In this document: piece by piece, positions 22,801-63,207 of the stretch
Layout: each line of letters begins with the position of its first letter
How positions within the stretch are numbered: the stretch's first letter is position 1
NCBI RefSeq assembly: GCF_958295425.1
Contig: NC_081151.1
Span: forward strand, 16,588,606 to 16,652,605
From: Solea solea
Lineage: Eukaryota; Chordata; Actinopteri; Pleuronectiformes; Soleidae
DNA: 64,000 bases
Direction: 5' to 3'
The notes under the pieces: generated by a model
The model's database searches: none
Seen by the model: only the letters and a program-made list of their open reading frames with translations
What the model was told of the DNA's origin: nothing
Translations under genes and position numbers: made by a program

Positions 22801-25800
22801 ACTTTCTGCCTCTCCCTCCACTCTGTTCTTTTATCATTTGTCATTTCTGTTTTGGGCAAAATAAATCAACTGATCAGAAAGTCAGAACTAAGTGACGGAA
22901 ATGAGATCATTTTATGTTATCAAGGATTGTTCATTGACAGAAAGATTTTATTGATCCGTGCGGGTTGGTTATCGCTTGCTTTTCCAGGAAAGTGAATCAG
23001 GTGAGTTGGAAGTTCAAACTCACCGTCAATGTCAGCAGGCAGGTCCTTCATCATTGACCCAGACTCACACGCCTCAATGTAGAACACCATCTGTCAATAT
23101 CCAGATATGAGTGTGTGTGTTAGAGAGGGGCGGTTGTGGAAAAGAGGAACAAAAACAAGTGCTACGATCACCTCAGCTACAGTGAGTCATGATCATCTGA
23201 TAGTTTTGTATCCACAAACCTTTTTGTATTTCTTATTATCGTACATGTATTTGATGGTTTTTTGGAGATCTTCAACATTGAGCTGGAGGGAGAGAAAGTC
23301 GACTTTATAAACAGACACATACACAGTTGGAGTTATAACATTATAGTAGTCATTGCTACTAATGAAGCCCAGTAACAGGTCAAGAAACTGACCACATATG
23401 AAAAGATCTGGAAAGCAATCAATTATACATTTATGATATGGAACAAAATATGTTGTATATAATACTTTCGTTTTAACTTAAGATGTCAACATTTGAGAAC
23501 TTTGGCTTCTTTTGTTGATTGAATACAAGGATCTAAGACGATGCTAAGCTGCTCTAACACAAAAATGTTAAAGGATGACTGAGGATGTTGTAAAATAAAA
23601 TGTTGAATCCTGACAATGGGACTAGATTAAACTTTAAAGCTGCTGTCCAGGATGTCGTCTTTTCATCTAACTTGATCTTTCTTTATTTATAACATATTCC
23701 TGAGGAGTTAATGGTCGCAAGCAGTTTCAGCTCCTCTTCAATAGAAACTAATGTTCATTTTGTATATTATGTTCCTGTTTAGGAGTAATAAAAGACAAAG
23801 CACAGCACATATGAGTGCACTGGACACCAGTGTGACTGACGGGTAACGTCTGTGAACTACTGGTTCTGCCAAAATGTCAAAACGGCACTGGCCAAATTAC
23901 AAAACTCAAGGCTTTGAAAAGGAAATTCAGTGGTCATCTTTGTAAAATCACTTAAAATCAATTGACTAAAAATATTTTATATGATAACCAGCCTTTACAT
24001 ATGATGTTAATAAGAATCTTGTGAGAAAAGTTCTTTGTCTATGACCTCACACTTTTTGTAGCTCTATCAGATAGTTGCATGTCTGATCTGATCTGACAAA
24101 ACAAGCTGAACAACTTGGGGAAAGTTGGTTCCAGTAAAGACATGTCATGAGGAAACCTTTAGATATAACAAAGTAAAAAGAGGCTCACATCATCGTCGGG
24201 AAAAGCCAGAATACCAGGTGCTCCGTGGTCGGTGAAGTACACAAATACATGATCATTGGGACCACTGCCGAGACAAAGAGGACAAGGTGAGTAAAACAAA
24301 CAAACCTGATGAACCACCCAGTGCCAGATTCAGTCAGTGTGTTTACATGCATGTTAAAAGTCTGATTTTAGTCGGACTAAGACAACAATTACTTTTTCTT
24401 AATGTTATGTAAACACGTTAGTCAGATTAAAATCGAGCTAGTCTCGTGAGATTTTCTCCTCTGCATGTATACTCGGACTCTACAAGTTGTCCAATTGCAC
24501 TTCTAAGTCGGACTACAGCCTTAGCTTGATTAAACTGTGTATGTAACCGTACCGAGTGATCCACCTCTAATCACTTGCCTCTTCAACACTTTTCCTGATC
24601 CACCTTTGATATTTGAGGAGTCGCCCTTCAACACCGCCAGGAAGTTTTCTGGGGTCACATCCTACAACGGAAAAAAAAAAACAAACAAAACCCAATTAGA
24701 AATCCTCATGTTTTCATTTAAAATAAAAGACTGCATGTACAGCTTTGGTTTACACTCTTATATACATATGCTGGCACTCACGTCCCCTGTGTAATCTTTA
24801 GGAACTCCCTTGTACACATCGGTACCATTGGGCCTGTTGATCACTATCCCTGGAGTGGGGTTCCTGAAAACAATACAATGACTCAGACTTACAGGAGGAA
24901 GTGTAAATGGCTGACAAAACACTCTTTATGAAGACAGAGTACCAGATGCATGACTCGCTGGTCAGATGACGAGGACAAAGGTTTCACAACACAAGCATTT
25001 TTAAATTTTTTGCTGAATAATCACTTTTTTTCAAAAGCACCCAGGTTCTTAGTGGATAAAATCCTGGTAAAAGCTTCTGCCATCAGTTATAGTGGACACG
25101 AGTATATATAAAAACTGTAATATTGCCTTGTTAAAACACAAGTTGTTTATTAACCACTACACCTGTTAATAAATGACAGCAGCCATACAGGCGTGCGATC
25201 AGGATATGAAACAATCAATGTTGCATGAAGTTGTTTCCCTTCCACTTGACCTACATTGTGTTAAAGTATATACAGTGTGTAGAATTTGCAGCTGAATATC
25301 CCTCTCACTTCACACTTCTCTTCTAAATGTGTTGGAGAACCTATGCAGCCTTAAGCTAGCAACAAAACTCAAATGATATTTAGCTTGTCCAAATTTGGGT
25401 TTTGTAAAACATGGAGGTCCAAAATGGCGGTCTGATATACAGTAGTTATTCCAAGCTCAGTCTGGGGTAATGAAAAACAACAACTGTACACTTATAAAAC
25501 TTTTATATATTACATATTTTATTGTAATAATAAAATATGATCAAATAATTCCTTTCAAATGGTAACAAATTCATCTCAATTTTACACAATTGACCTCAAA
25601 GACATGAATCAAATAAACAGAGTAGACAGTTAATAATTATATTCCTCAACCTATCAAGAGTTATTATTACTATTAAAGTCATCTGCAGCTTGAATAAGTC
25701 ATGATGGTGACCGTATTGTGTCACTTTTTTGGGAGACTCATTGAGTAACTACCAGTTGCCAGTTTTGTCTCTGATAATTGGCATTTTTTTACAAACCAAA

Positions 25801-27830
25801 ATTGAAATCAATCTATAAACAACACAGATTGAATGTGAGTTTCAGCTTTAAATTAATCATATGTTTTTTATAAATAAGCTTTATCATGTCTGTAATGTAA
25901 TGACATGACTTCAGCCTGCAAAATAAATCTACAAAGCAACCTGAGTCTGCCTCTTAAAGCAAATACAGTTTCAATGCAGATACACAAGTAATGTTTTCAT
26001 ACAATTAACCAAATTTTAATGCACGAAAGCTCAGGATATAAAGAAATTGGGGGGCCACTTATTGACAAATCAACACTGAACCTGACAATAACAAGAGTCT
26101 GAAACGGATGGATCTGATTTCACTGTGGCTCCTCTAACCAGACGCCATGTCAGTTACATTACAATGAGTCAGAGTCTGAAGAAGCAACTAATATTAGTTT
26201 CTTGTGACTCCACTCAGTGGCTGTTTCACTGTTTACAGTTTACAGTGCTGCTGCTCTGGCAGATTCTGACACAAGGTCGACATCCGACATGCCACAGCAA
26301 CATGAGACACGCAACACAGTATGCAACATGTACTGTATGTGAGATTACGCTAATGTGGTTTACATATAGAACAGCGATATAATATTTACATGACAGATTA
26401 TCTGACAACTCTTTTTCTGAACAATCCTGATCAAGAAATGTTTGTCAACAGAACTGACTACGTAATTTCTGCTACCAAAATATAATTATAACTATTAATG
26501 ACTTCATTATCAGCTAATCAATTAAATGATATATTTTGGCTCCACTGTACACAATGTCTATTTTAATGCTTTGACCCAATGAAAACCCATCGTCATTATT
26601 ATAGTGAGGAAACCTTTACTAAGAATAAATGTGATACATTCTCTCGTTTAAGCTTTTGAAATATTTGCTCTAATTTGCTGTTTATCTTGTGTTTATATAT
26701 CCAATACTTAAAATATATAACAAAGACATATAATAGTAAAAAAAAAAAAAAAAGTGAGCTTTTGTTGTTGACAATGAGACAATGAGACAATGAGACATGA
26801 GACAATGTTGAGCTGTCTCGTGCACTGTGAAAGGGGAAGTGACTTTTCTGTGTGTGAAGAGGCTTCATCTATTGTGGGAAGAGGTCAATAACTGACTAAC
26901 TCGGTATTTAAGAGGAAAGAGGTTAAAAGCAGTAAGAAAAAAACCCAGTGTGTCAGAGAACTGTTTCATAAAAACAAAAAAATAACTCACTCTTCATTCT
27001 GAGCCAAGTCATCGTACATCATAACCACTATCTGCTCGTCAGGGATGCCATTTTTGTGGACGATCTGGTAGGCATGGCAAGCATCGGCCTGAAAGTGCAA
27101 GAGATTTGATTGGATGAGGCTGAAATAAACTCATGCACTGGGAAAGGGGGGGGAGTGGCTCAGTGGTTAAGACCGGTACCCTCTTTGCGAAAGACATCAT
27201 GGTCGCAAGTTCGACTCCACCCCTGGCTGATTGTACTCAATTCCATTGTAAATCGCTTTGGATAAAAGCGTCTGCTAAATGTAATGTAAAGGAGAAGTGA
27301 CTTTTCTGTGTGTGAAGAGGATTTTATGACAAACAATAGCACATCTCTCTGTTAATTCAAGGAACATCTGTCTGTCTGTCCATTAATCACATAACTGTCC
27401 AAATATTCGCTTGGAAGGTGACTTACCAAGAGCACCAGTGTGAGCATTAGTAATGCTGGTGTTGTTTGGATGAGAAATGAAAGAGATTTTGGTAGAAATT
27501 GCTTAAAGTACTGACTAGTAAAAAAAAAAATCAGGGTTGACCAAGTGCTTTACAAGGTAAAAAGAGAATTAAGGGAAAAGGGTAAAATAGTAAAACATTA
27601 AAATTGTGAAATGGTCTACCAACAGTCCAGTAAAGGTAAAGTAACACAGGCAGCGACTTCATGCATCACGTGTGGTTAACACTTCTCACCTGGTGTCTGT
27701 AGTTGTACCAGCCGTTGGATCCTGCCACAATAACCACCCAGTGTTTCTCATCTGTTGTCTGCTGAGAAATAAATGCGTTTACCAGCCCGAGACTGAGGCC
27801 GAGCAGAGCAAAGACGACTGGCCGACACAT
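16867..27830 (-). CDS. lgmn: Legumain, asparaginyl endopeptidase (complete, 13 coding exons)
   Basis: Coding exons in gene order: 27690-27830, 26991-27088, 24782-24863, 24579-24661, 24189-24264, 23220-23282, 23024-23090, 20887-21005, 20349-20438, 19430-19639, 19116-19286, 17842-17909, 16867-16909. The sum is 1,311 nt or 436 residues (human 433). A hydrophobic signal peptide (residues 1-19, [11 protein letters not shown]) precedes the C13 peptidase domain opening [13 protein letters not shown]. The catalytic pair is present: His148 in TDHG and Cys189 in EACESGS. Asn326 sits in MASND, at the position of the human autocatalytic cleavage site that releases the C-terminal prodomain. NGT and NTS sequons are present. 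Legumain cleaves after Asn in lysosomes and activates cathepsins (family knowledge). The intron after exon 24579-24661 has a GCAAGT donor; all others are GT-AG. Intronic insertions include a solo LTR, a LINE tail and a SINE. Confidence 0.97.
17625..17672 (+). promoter_or_regulatory. Plus-strand CCAAT/GC/TATA cluster inside lgmn
   Basis: CCAAT (17625-17629), CTCCTCCCCC (17654-17663) and TATAAA (17667-17672) stand in the order and spacing of a TATA-type promoter. They point antisense to lgmn within the intron before its second-to-last coding exon boundary (16910-17841). No clear ORF follows. The cluster may be chance or the remnant of a transposon promoter. Confidence 0.25.
18920..19085. mobile_element. 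Degraded fish MITE piece in a lgmn intron
   Basis: It contains AATCG...TTATTGATTT, TTTGCTCCATATA, AATGAGACATTTG and ATCGACATTTTCATTGATTA blocks typical of the widespread 'ggctgcaac' element family. The ends are lost. Confidence 0.35.
20090..20315 (+). pseudogene. LINE ORF2 C-terminus and 3' tail, truncated
   Basis: The translation from about 20091 includes [21 protein letters not shown], close to the conserved LINE ORF2 C-terminal pattern (S-F-S-V-A-x-P-x-L-W ... S-x-F-K-S-x-L) but with the middle residues deleted. It is followed by the classic tail GTAAAGCACATTGGGTACC...GCTATTTAAATGAA. The copy is truncated at its 5' end and sits antisense in the lgmn intron at 19640-20348. Confidence 0.65.
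21492..22196 (+). mobile_element. Solo LTR of a retrotransposon in a lgmn intron
   Basis: The 705-bp block starts TGTCAATCCG and ends AGCCTGTCA, so it has the TG...CA ends of an LTR. It is flanked on both sides by the 5-bp duplication CAGGG (21487-21491 and 22197-22201). An AATAAA near the 3' end (22148-22153) fits the R-region poly(A) signal. The internal gag-pol region is absent, so this is a solo LTR left by recombination. It lies in the intron between lgmn exons 23024-23090 and 20887-21005, in antisense orientation. Ty3/gypsy-like affinity is likely but not proven. Confidence 0.75.
26741..26755. repeat. Poly-A run with adjacent GACAATGA tandem
   Basis: An A16-type run is followed at 26769-26806 by about four copies of an 8-10 bp unit (gacaatgaga), a small minisatellite in a lgmn intron. 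Confidence 0.6.
27146..27292 (+). mobile_element. tRNA-derived SINE with conserved teleost tail
   Basis: The 5' part carries RNA polymerase III box A (TGGCTCAGTGG) and box B (GGTCGCAAGTTCGACTCC) in a tRNA-like order. The 3' part carries GTAAATCGCTTTGGATAAAA followed by GCGTCTGCTAAATG, a tail found throughout teleost SINEs and their partner LINEs. It lies in the second coding intron of lgmn, antisense to the gene. The tRNA-like head is not a functional tRNA gene. Confidence 0.8.
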
Positions 27831-27841
27831 CGCCTCACCTC
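27831..27841 (-). other. lgmn 5' UTR part of the first coding exon
   Basis: A CCCTACAG acceptor ends at 27842, leaving eleven untranslated bases (GAGGTGAGGCG) before the ATG at 27828-27830. An upstream non-coding exon is therefore expected. Confidence 0.6.
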
Positions 27842-27965
27842 CTGTAGGGATGACCACTAAATCAGACCACTCTTTGCATTGACATTTGATAGATTATAGA
27901 TGAGTGAATGGTTAGATTTACTGACTGGCACACAAAACATACACTTGAGCATTAAACCCTATATG

Positions 27966-27983
27966 TATATATATATATATATA
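27966..27983. repeat. (TA)n microsatellite in lgmn intron 1
   Basis: A TATATA run of about 18 bp. Confidence 0.8.
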
Positions 27984-28846
27984 TGTACACACACATACAT
28001 AGTTTAAAAATGTATTATTACAGCTATGTGTGATGTATTTCTTTTAGATTCAGATTAAATTAAGAAAAATTGTACAACTGTAACTGTAACAAACTGTAAA
28101 ACTGTATGAAACTTTGACAAACATAAACAACACAAGACTGAAACATAGATGAACTGTCAATTGAAATATCCATAAATCCAGTTTGAGTTCTACTATTCCC
28201 CTAAGATTAGAAATAATACATAAATAAAAAGAAATAAGCATTAAATTATACATATTGAGAACTGGCATTATGAATTTACATTATTTAGCTGCAGATAATC
28301 ACTTTTCATACTGTGAATATACATAAACACAATTTTTGTACTGAATTTTCATTTATAAATATATGAAGCTTTATCATGCAAATGTGCGATGACCCCGCCC
28401 GTTGTACTGTTTTGTTATATCCGTTTTCATTTAATACATTTTTATATATAATTTCAAATAAATAAATAAAAGGTACTTTAATGACAAACCACATACACAT
28501 GCATGGAAAACAAATGTTAGTCCTGAGAAGATTAAATTAATTTGTGTGAAAGCTTAATTTTGACATATATTATACGATACATATGATATATTTTAAGTAT
28601 CTTTTTATATATATACATAAAGAGAGAGCTACAGATATACGTGTACAAACAGTTTTCCCACCTGACGGTTTAAAGTCACATGACAATGATAAAACCGTGC
28701 TAGCTCGTAGCGCAAAAACAACAAGCTAACAGCAAAACAGCTCTAAACAGAGAACACGGCAGTGACAGAAAAGCTGTTATTTAACTTCTGTTCAGTCAAA
28801 ATGTGATCAACACTGAGACTAAGAGTTTCGATGTTTGTTTCTTTAC

Positions 28847-28965
28847 CTTTATTCCTTAGTTATGAGTCAGCAGTAGGGAGAAAGCCAGCGGTCAGCTACA
28901 TTCACATTCACACACACACACACACACACTGGAGCAGCAGCAGCGGCGGGACGTTTGATATACTG
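28847..28965 (-). other. Probable non-coding first exon of lgmn
   Basis: A GTAAAG donor (28841-28846) follows GAATAAAG at 28847. Upstream are a CA microsatellite (about 28911-28929) and a GCAGCAGCAGCGGCGGG-type GC-rich block. The 5' limit is a guess from the promoter elements just upstream. Confidence 0.4.
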
Positions 28966-29040
28966 TATGTGACGTCGGGAAAAAAAAAACGCTGAGGAAT
29001 GTTCCGGAGAACAGCCAATCAAAGGGCGTGGGGGTGTGGC
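28965..29040 (-). promoter_or_regulatory. lgmn core promoter region
   Basis: Read on the minus strand, the block contains GATTGGCTG (inverted CCAAT), CCGGAACATTCC (a heat-shock-element-like GAA/TTC array) and a CRE-like GACGTCAC, followed by the putative first exon. These are motif matches only. No sharp TATA box is present (ATACAGTATATC is the nearest). Confidence 0.4.
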
Positions 29041-29049
29041 CTAATTGTA

Positions 29050-30520
29050 AACAGAAAAGCAGTCACATGTCAGAACCTGTTTGTTTATCGATAATAGAGG
29101 AAACTAGATTAAATCCTGTGGATTATGATGGTTTCGTGGAAAACACCTCCTATTTCCCTCGGATCCCTTAATTACGTGTTGATACCACAATGTCAATATT
29201 CCTGAATTTCTCCTGTTTGTTTTTGTTTTGTTCCATCAAAACTAGAAAAATACTTTGTAGATATTTATTACTTTTAATGCTTTTAATAATACTTTCTTGA
29301 GATTTTTCACTTTTACAGTATTGATTATTCTATTAAAATTTTTTGCATTTGTAATATTATTTCTTACTAATTTCATTATTCTGTTTCCATTTCCTTTTTT
29401 CATATGACCCTTGTACCGTACATGGTTTTCAAGGGACAGGAAGGACATGTAGGGGAATGTAGTGAAGACAAATGTAAAATATTTGACTTTGAGATGAAAT
29501 AAAGTAGAGGTGTGAAGTTACATTGGATTAAAAAGTACCGCATATTTATACACTATTACCGTTCAGAATACTGGTAATGTTTTTAATTATAATATCTTGG
29601 ATACTTTCTCATAATACTTCCATATTCCTGCTCTTTACCCTTTTGTATGGCTTATTCAAATTATATTCTGCATTTGTAGATTTATTTTATCACTTACTCT
29701 AATCCTAATTTGTCACTTGTTATCTCTAACCCATTTTTTTAACCTGCTGTAACAAGTGAGTTTTGCCAATATTGCATCAATAAAGTCAAACCTTATCTAA
29801 TCTAATGTAAACAATGTTCTTCCTGCCACTGCTCTTTTATTTTGGAAAACAAACAGTTCACACAGTGACACAGGTGTAAACTTTCTATTATATATAATCC
29901 TAAATATATTCCAAAAAGAAAAAAAGGAGTTTTTTTCTATTCTTAGTTGGAGTATATGTAAAGACAACCAAATTTCCCAGAGGGATTAATTTAGGGAATC
30001 AGTTTAGGATTATGAAGTATTTCATATTCTGATATTAAAATACCAGTGTGTACAAGTCATAAGGGACAACTAGTTAATGTAACTCAGTCTGACACAACAA
30101 TGAATATTGAATGGTGTTGATTCAACTGTATACTTATGTATGTATTTTGTGGTGCTGTGGATTTGTGCATTTTTTGTAAATTTTGCTTAAACCAAATGAC
30201 ATAGATTAGGTGAACAATTTAACACGTCAAACTGCAGTGTCTTCAGTGGCTGTAAAGTTTAAGAGGTACAGTACACAGTATAGAAGAGTCACATGATTTT
30301 TCTCAGCTACAAACCTATTAAATAGGGCAAAATCACCTCGTCACTGCACCTGCTGGTCACAAGTTTCATTTTAAAGCTTGGAGGTCATGCGACGTCTTTG
30401 TGCGTTCAAATAAAGTCACTGCTGATGACTCAGTGTCCACTTCACCTGCTAAAAGCGAACGCTGAAGTAACATCTGACCTCAAAAGAATAAAAAAATAAA
30501 AATAAACGACCACATGAGGT
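29050..30520. other. Intergenic spacer between lgmn and pcnx1
   Basis: AT-rich, with no supported exon. At about 29740-29800 (plus strand) the sequence CTGTAACAAGTGAG ... ATCAATAAAGTC ... TTATCTAATCTAAT looks like the tail of a non-LTR retroposon. Nothing else is recognised. Confidence 0.45.
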
Positions 30521-30529
30521 GACTTAAAG

Positions 30530-31640
30530 TTGTCAGCAATAAATCAAACTTTTATTTCTCCATATAGAAAAGAATTAAGTTAAATAGTGAAACAATCCAT
30601 CAAAAATCTGGCATCTTATTTTCAACCATGGTCCTTAATACATTAACCTTTGTCCAAAAAATGGAAAAAAAAAAAGAAAAAAGATCTAACATAGTGTAAA
30701 TACCATGTTCACAGTAATAAATATTGAAAACAAAATATTTTTATACATTTACATTATATATATATTTGTGTAAATATATATATATATATATTACATAGAG
30801 ATATAATCATATACAGTAAAAAGTTATTTTCAAGTTTATCAAACATAAAATAGTAAAATAAAAATGGCTGAAAACAGAATGATGATTGCATTATTTTCAT
30901 TCCCAAGGCATCAGTAACCATGGCCAGAGTCTGTAATAAATAAAAAGTGATATTATTTAAAGATTGTAGTGCATCACTGTAAATTAAACAACAACAAAAA
31001 AATTGTAGTGCAAGTATTTTTCTGTCTTTGCGTAATCTTGCAAATGTCAAAATGAAACCAAACGGAATGACGACAATGGAGGAGTCTGCCGAGCACAGCA
31101 CAGTCGAGTCCTCGACTTAAGTCTCTTTCTGCATTGCAGCTTCCTCTGTCGTCATGGCAGCGAAAATAAAAGCTTTCACATGTAGAAAACCATGGCCAGA
31201 GAATCAACACCAGGCTTATTTGGCAAAGTATTTAAAGGACAAACAAAAACACACACACAAAGAAACTCTCCAAAAGCTCTTTACAATTCATCTCTGTCGT
31301 AACTGCCAAGAAAATGTCCGATGAAATGCATAGAAATTAATCACCAGTCGCAAGGAGTAACTTAAGAGTTGTTGTTTACTGTCATGCAGCATTTCTGAGA
31401 TGCGAAGAAAGGCAGACGTGTGGATGCAGTGAACGATGTTGGATGGACAAAGGCTCTGCCGCTTGCACTTTTCCCTGGCTTCCTTTCCCCCTCTGTGATC
31501 ATGAACGGGGGAGGGAGGGAGGGAGGGAGGGAGGAGGGGGAGTCTCCCGTTTCCTGTTTGTCTGCAGGCTCCTGCTGAAAGCCAGAGAGTTTGCTGTGTG
31601 TGTGTGTGTGTGTGTGTGTGTGATGTGCCTGCTCATGCGC
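30530..31640 (-). other. pcnx1 3' UTR
   Basis: About 1.1 kb separates the pcnx1 stop codon from a minus-strand AATAAA (plus strand tttatt, 30551-30556). In the transcript a (CA)n run (plus strand 31596-31621) starts about 20 nt after the stop. It is followed by a pyrimidine-rich CCCTCCC array (plus strand GGGAGGG repeats, 31507-31543). No coding exon is present. Confidence 0.6.
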
Positions 31641-61366
<29,726 letters not shown>

Positions 61367-61489
61367 TTACAGGCACAGTGCACTCCCCTCTTATGCAGTT
61401 GGTCAGGTCTAGGTTCATGTGCCCGAAAGAATGAGGTCAGCTGACGACCTGAATATACTCAATTTTTGATTGATTATTTCATCAATGGA

Positions 61490-61665
61490 CTTTTCTCTTT
61501 CCTTGACAATGCCAGGATTCGTCGGGCTCAAATTGTGAAAGAGTGGTTCAGGGAGCATGAGACATCATTTTCACTGTGGAGTGGTCACCAAAGAGTCCAA
61601 AACCTTAACCCCATTGAGAATCTTTGGGATGTGGATGCTAGAGATGAGCGCAGTGGATCAAGATC
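61490..61665 (+). pseudogene. Tc1/mariner transposase C-terminal fragment
   Basis: The translation reads DNARIRRAQIVKEWFREHET, then HQRVQNLNPIENLWDV, matching the Tc1-type DDE transposase end (DNA-P-I-H ... V-K-E-W-F ... D-L-N-P-I-E-N-L-W-D). The second D and the final E of the DDE triad region are present. The rest of the gene and its inverted repeats are missing, and the motif DLNPIE has become NLNPIE, so it is dead. Confidence 0.8.
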
Positions 61666-61669
61666 TTGG

Positions 61670-62740
61670 TATAAAAAAAATATATCTTGTGACTAGCCAA
61701 AATATTTGCGATTGCAATATTTTTTTTTAGGTTTTCTAAACAGAAATTGGGCAGAGCCTTGTGTCTGTATCTTCAGAACTTGGTTTGTATCCATTTGCTC
61801 TTTACAAAAAATGTATTTACATAACAATAACAACACTTACTTATGTTATAATACACAATTTTCGTTTTCTTTTGTTTTTGAGGAAAGGTGCAGCTCCCCC
61901 TTGTGGCACTAAATAAATCAAGAGGACTGTATGTTGGCGAGCTGGACAACATTTTCATGTCACCCACGTAAAATATTCACAATTCTTTCCATTCATGATG
62001 ATCCTGTTAATTAAAATTCACTACAATTCAACTTATTATGTTTGATTGTGTAAACATCTTGATAATAATATTGTTTATTGCCTCATCCCATACTGATTCA
62101 AGACAAAAAAATACCCCACATCATTTAACTTTAAAAACTTCAAAACAGGCCTTGACGTCACTTACAAAAACAGATGTAAATGTCTCTATATTTAGTCCAG
62201 AAATGCTTGTTTAAACAGTTGTTATGTCAAAGTCAAATAACTTGCAAAGGATTGTCTATAAATCAGGATCAAACTACAACACAAACACACAGAGTCATGA
62301 ACTACATCACGTATCCAGTTAATGAATGAAAAAAAAAAAAAGACCAGTGAGGGGAAAACAAGTGGGTGGTGATGTAAAAGAAACAACCAACAACACGTTA
62401 ATCAGCTTCAGCTCAGGTTGTCTGCTCTACTGTAAACTCCAACGACCTGGAATGTGACTCCAGATGTGTGGGCAAAGTTGCGACTGCTCCTGCGGTTGAG
62501 AGCTCTCATTTTTCTCGTTGCCTTTTCCCCTCTCTCAGCGTCCTGCTTAGTGCTCCCTTCGGAATGTGAATATGAGTCACCTCTTCGAGTCATGGGCAGT
62601 AAAACGGTACAAAAAAAAAAAAAAGTCACTGGCATTTGTTCCTCTTAAAAAAAGACTGGCATTTAAAGTTGGAGAACTGCACCAAGGCTGAAAACCACAG
62701 TGCGGGACAATACAATTAAAAAAAAACCTAAAGTGAAATT
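61670..62740. other. pcnx1 intron sequence without recognised features
   Basis: No coding exon is found; I looked for the N-terminal pecanex sequence on the minus strand and did not see it. Only simple A-runs (about 62328-62341, 62608-62623) stand out. Confidence 0.5.
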
Positions 62741-62874
62741 TATTTCTATTATTTGTGACTGTTGTATCTTCTGTCTAGGGCTGAAGATTGATGCGTGGGG
62801 GGGTTTGAAGATAATATGTTAATATAATAAAGAACAAATTCTTTCCAAATTATCCCTTTAACAGCATTGGTCAC

Positions 62875-62875
<1 letters not shown>

Positions 62876-62904
<29 letters not shown>
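62876..62904. repeat. (CTGT)n microsatellite
   Basis: Seven tandem CTGT/GTCT copies in the intron upstream of the first visible pcnx1 exon. Confidence 0.9.
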
Positions 62905-62905
<1 letters not shown>

Positions 62906-63153
62906 GCACATTTTAGCCTATGAATGGTGTGTGTTGCAGATTTTGATGCCTTGAAAATAAAAAAATTAAAAAAGGCAAACGTTAAGTTTATGCTCTTTAC
63001 ACTTAAAGGAATACTGTAAGTGTAATAACACCGATTTGCAATTAGCTTTGTATTACTAGAACAGGGGTGGTATTTTTGGGGTAAAATTGTGCTTTCCAAC
63101 CTCAGTTTCCCCTGAGTTGAGAAATATCTTTCATTCTTTTCTTTGTTACGTGT

Positions 63154-63207
63154 CCACCAGTGACACTTGGTCCAAGCCTTGGTCCGAGGACCAAGTTTCA
63201 CTGGTGG
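63154..63207. repeat. Short perfect-stem inverted repeat (hairpin)
   Basis: The 20-bp arms CCACCAGTGACACTTGGTCC (63154-63173) and GGACCAAGTTTCACTGGTGG (63188-63207) are reverse complements with one mismatch, around a 14-nt loop. Function is unknown. Confidence 0.7.

Noticed and set aside
27146..27220. tRNA-like sequence with box A and box B
   Set aside because: No cloverleaf can be folded with intact acceptor stem, and a SINE body follows directly. It is a SINE head. The same holds for 44495-44561 and 59354-59420.
62408..62648. Basic 75-codon minus-strand frame and overlapping plus-strand frame
   Set aside because: No splice context in frame with pcnx1 and no recognisable motif. It is probably chance in intron sequence.
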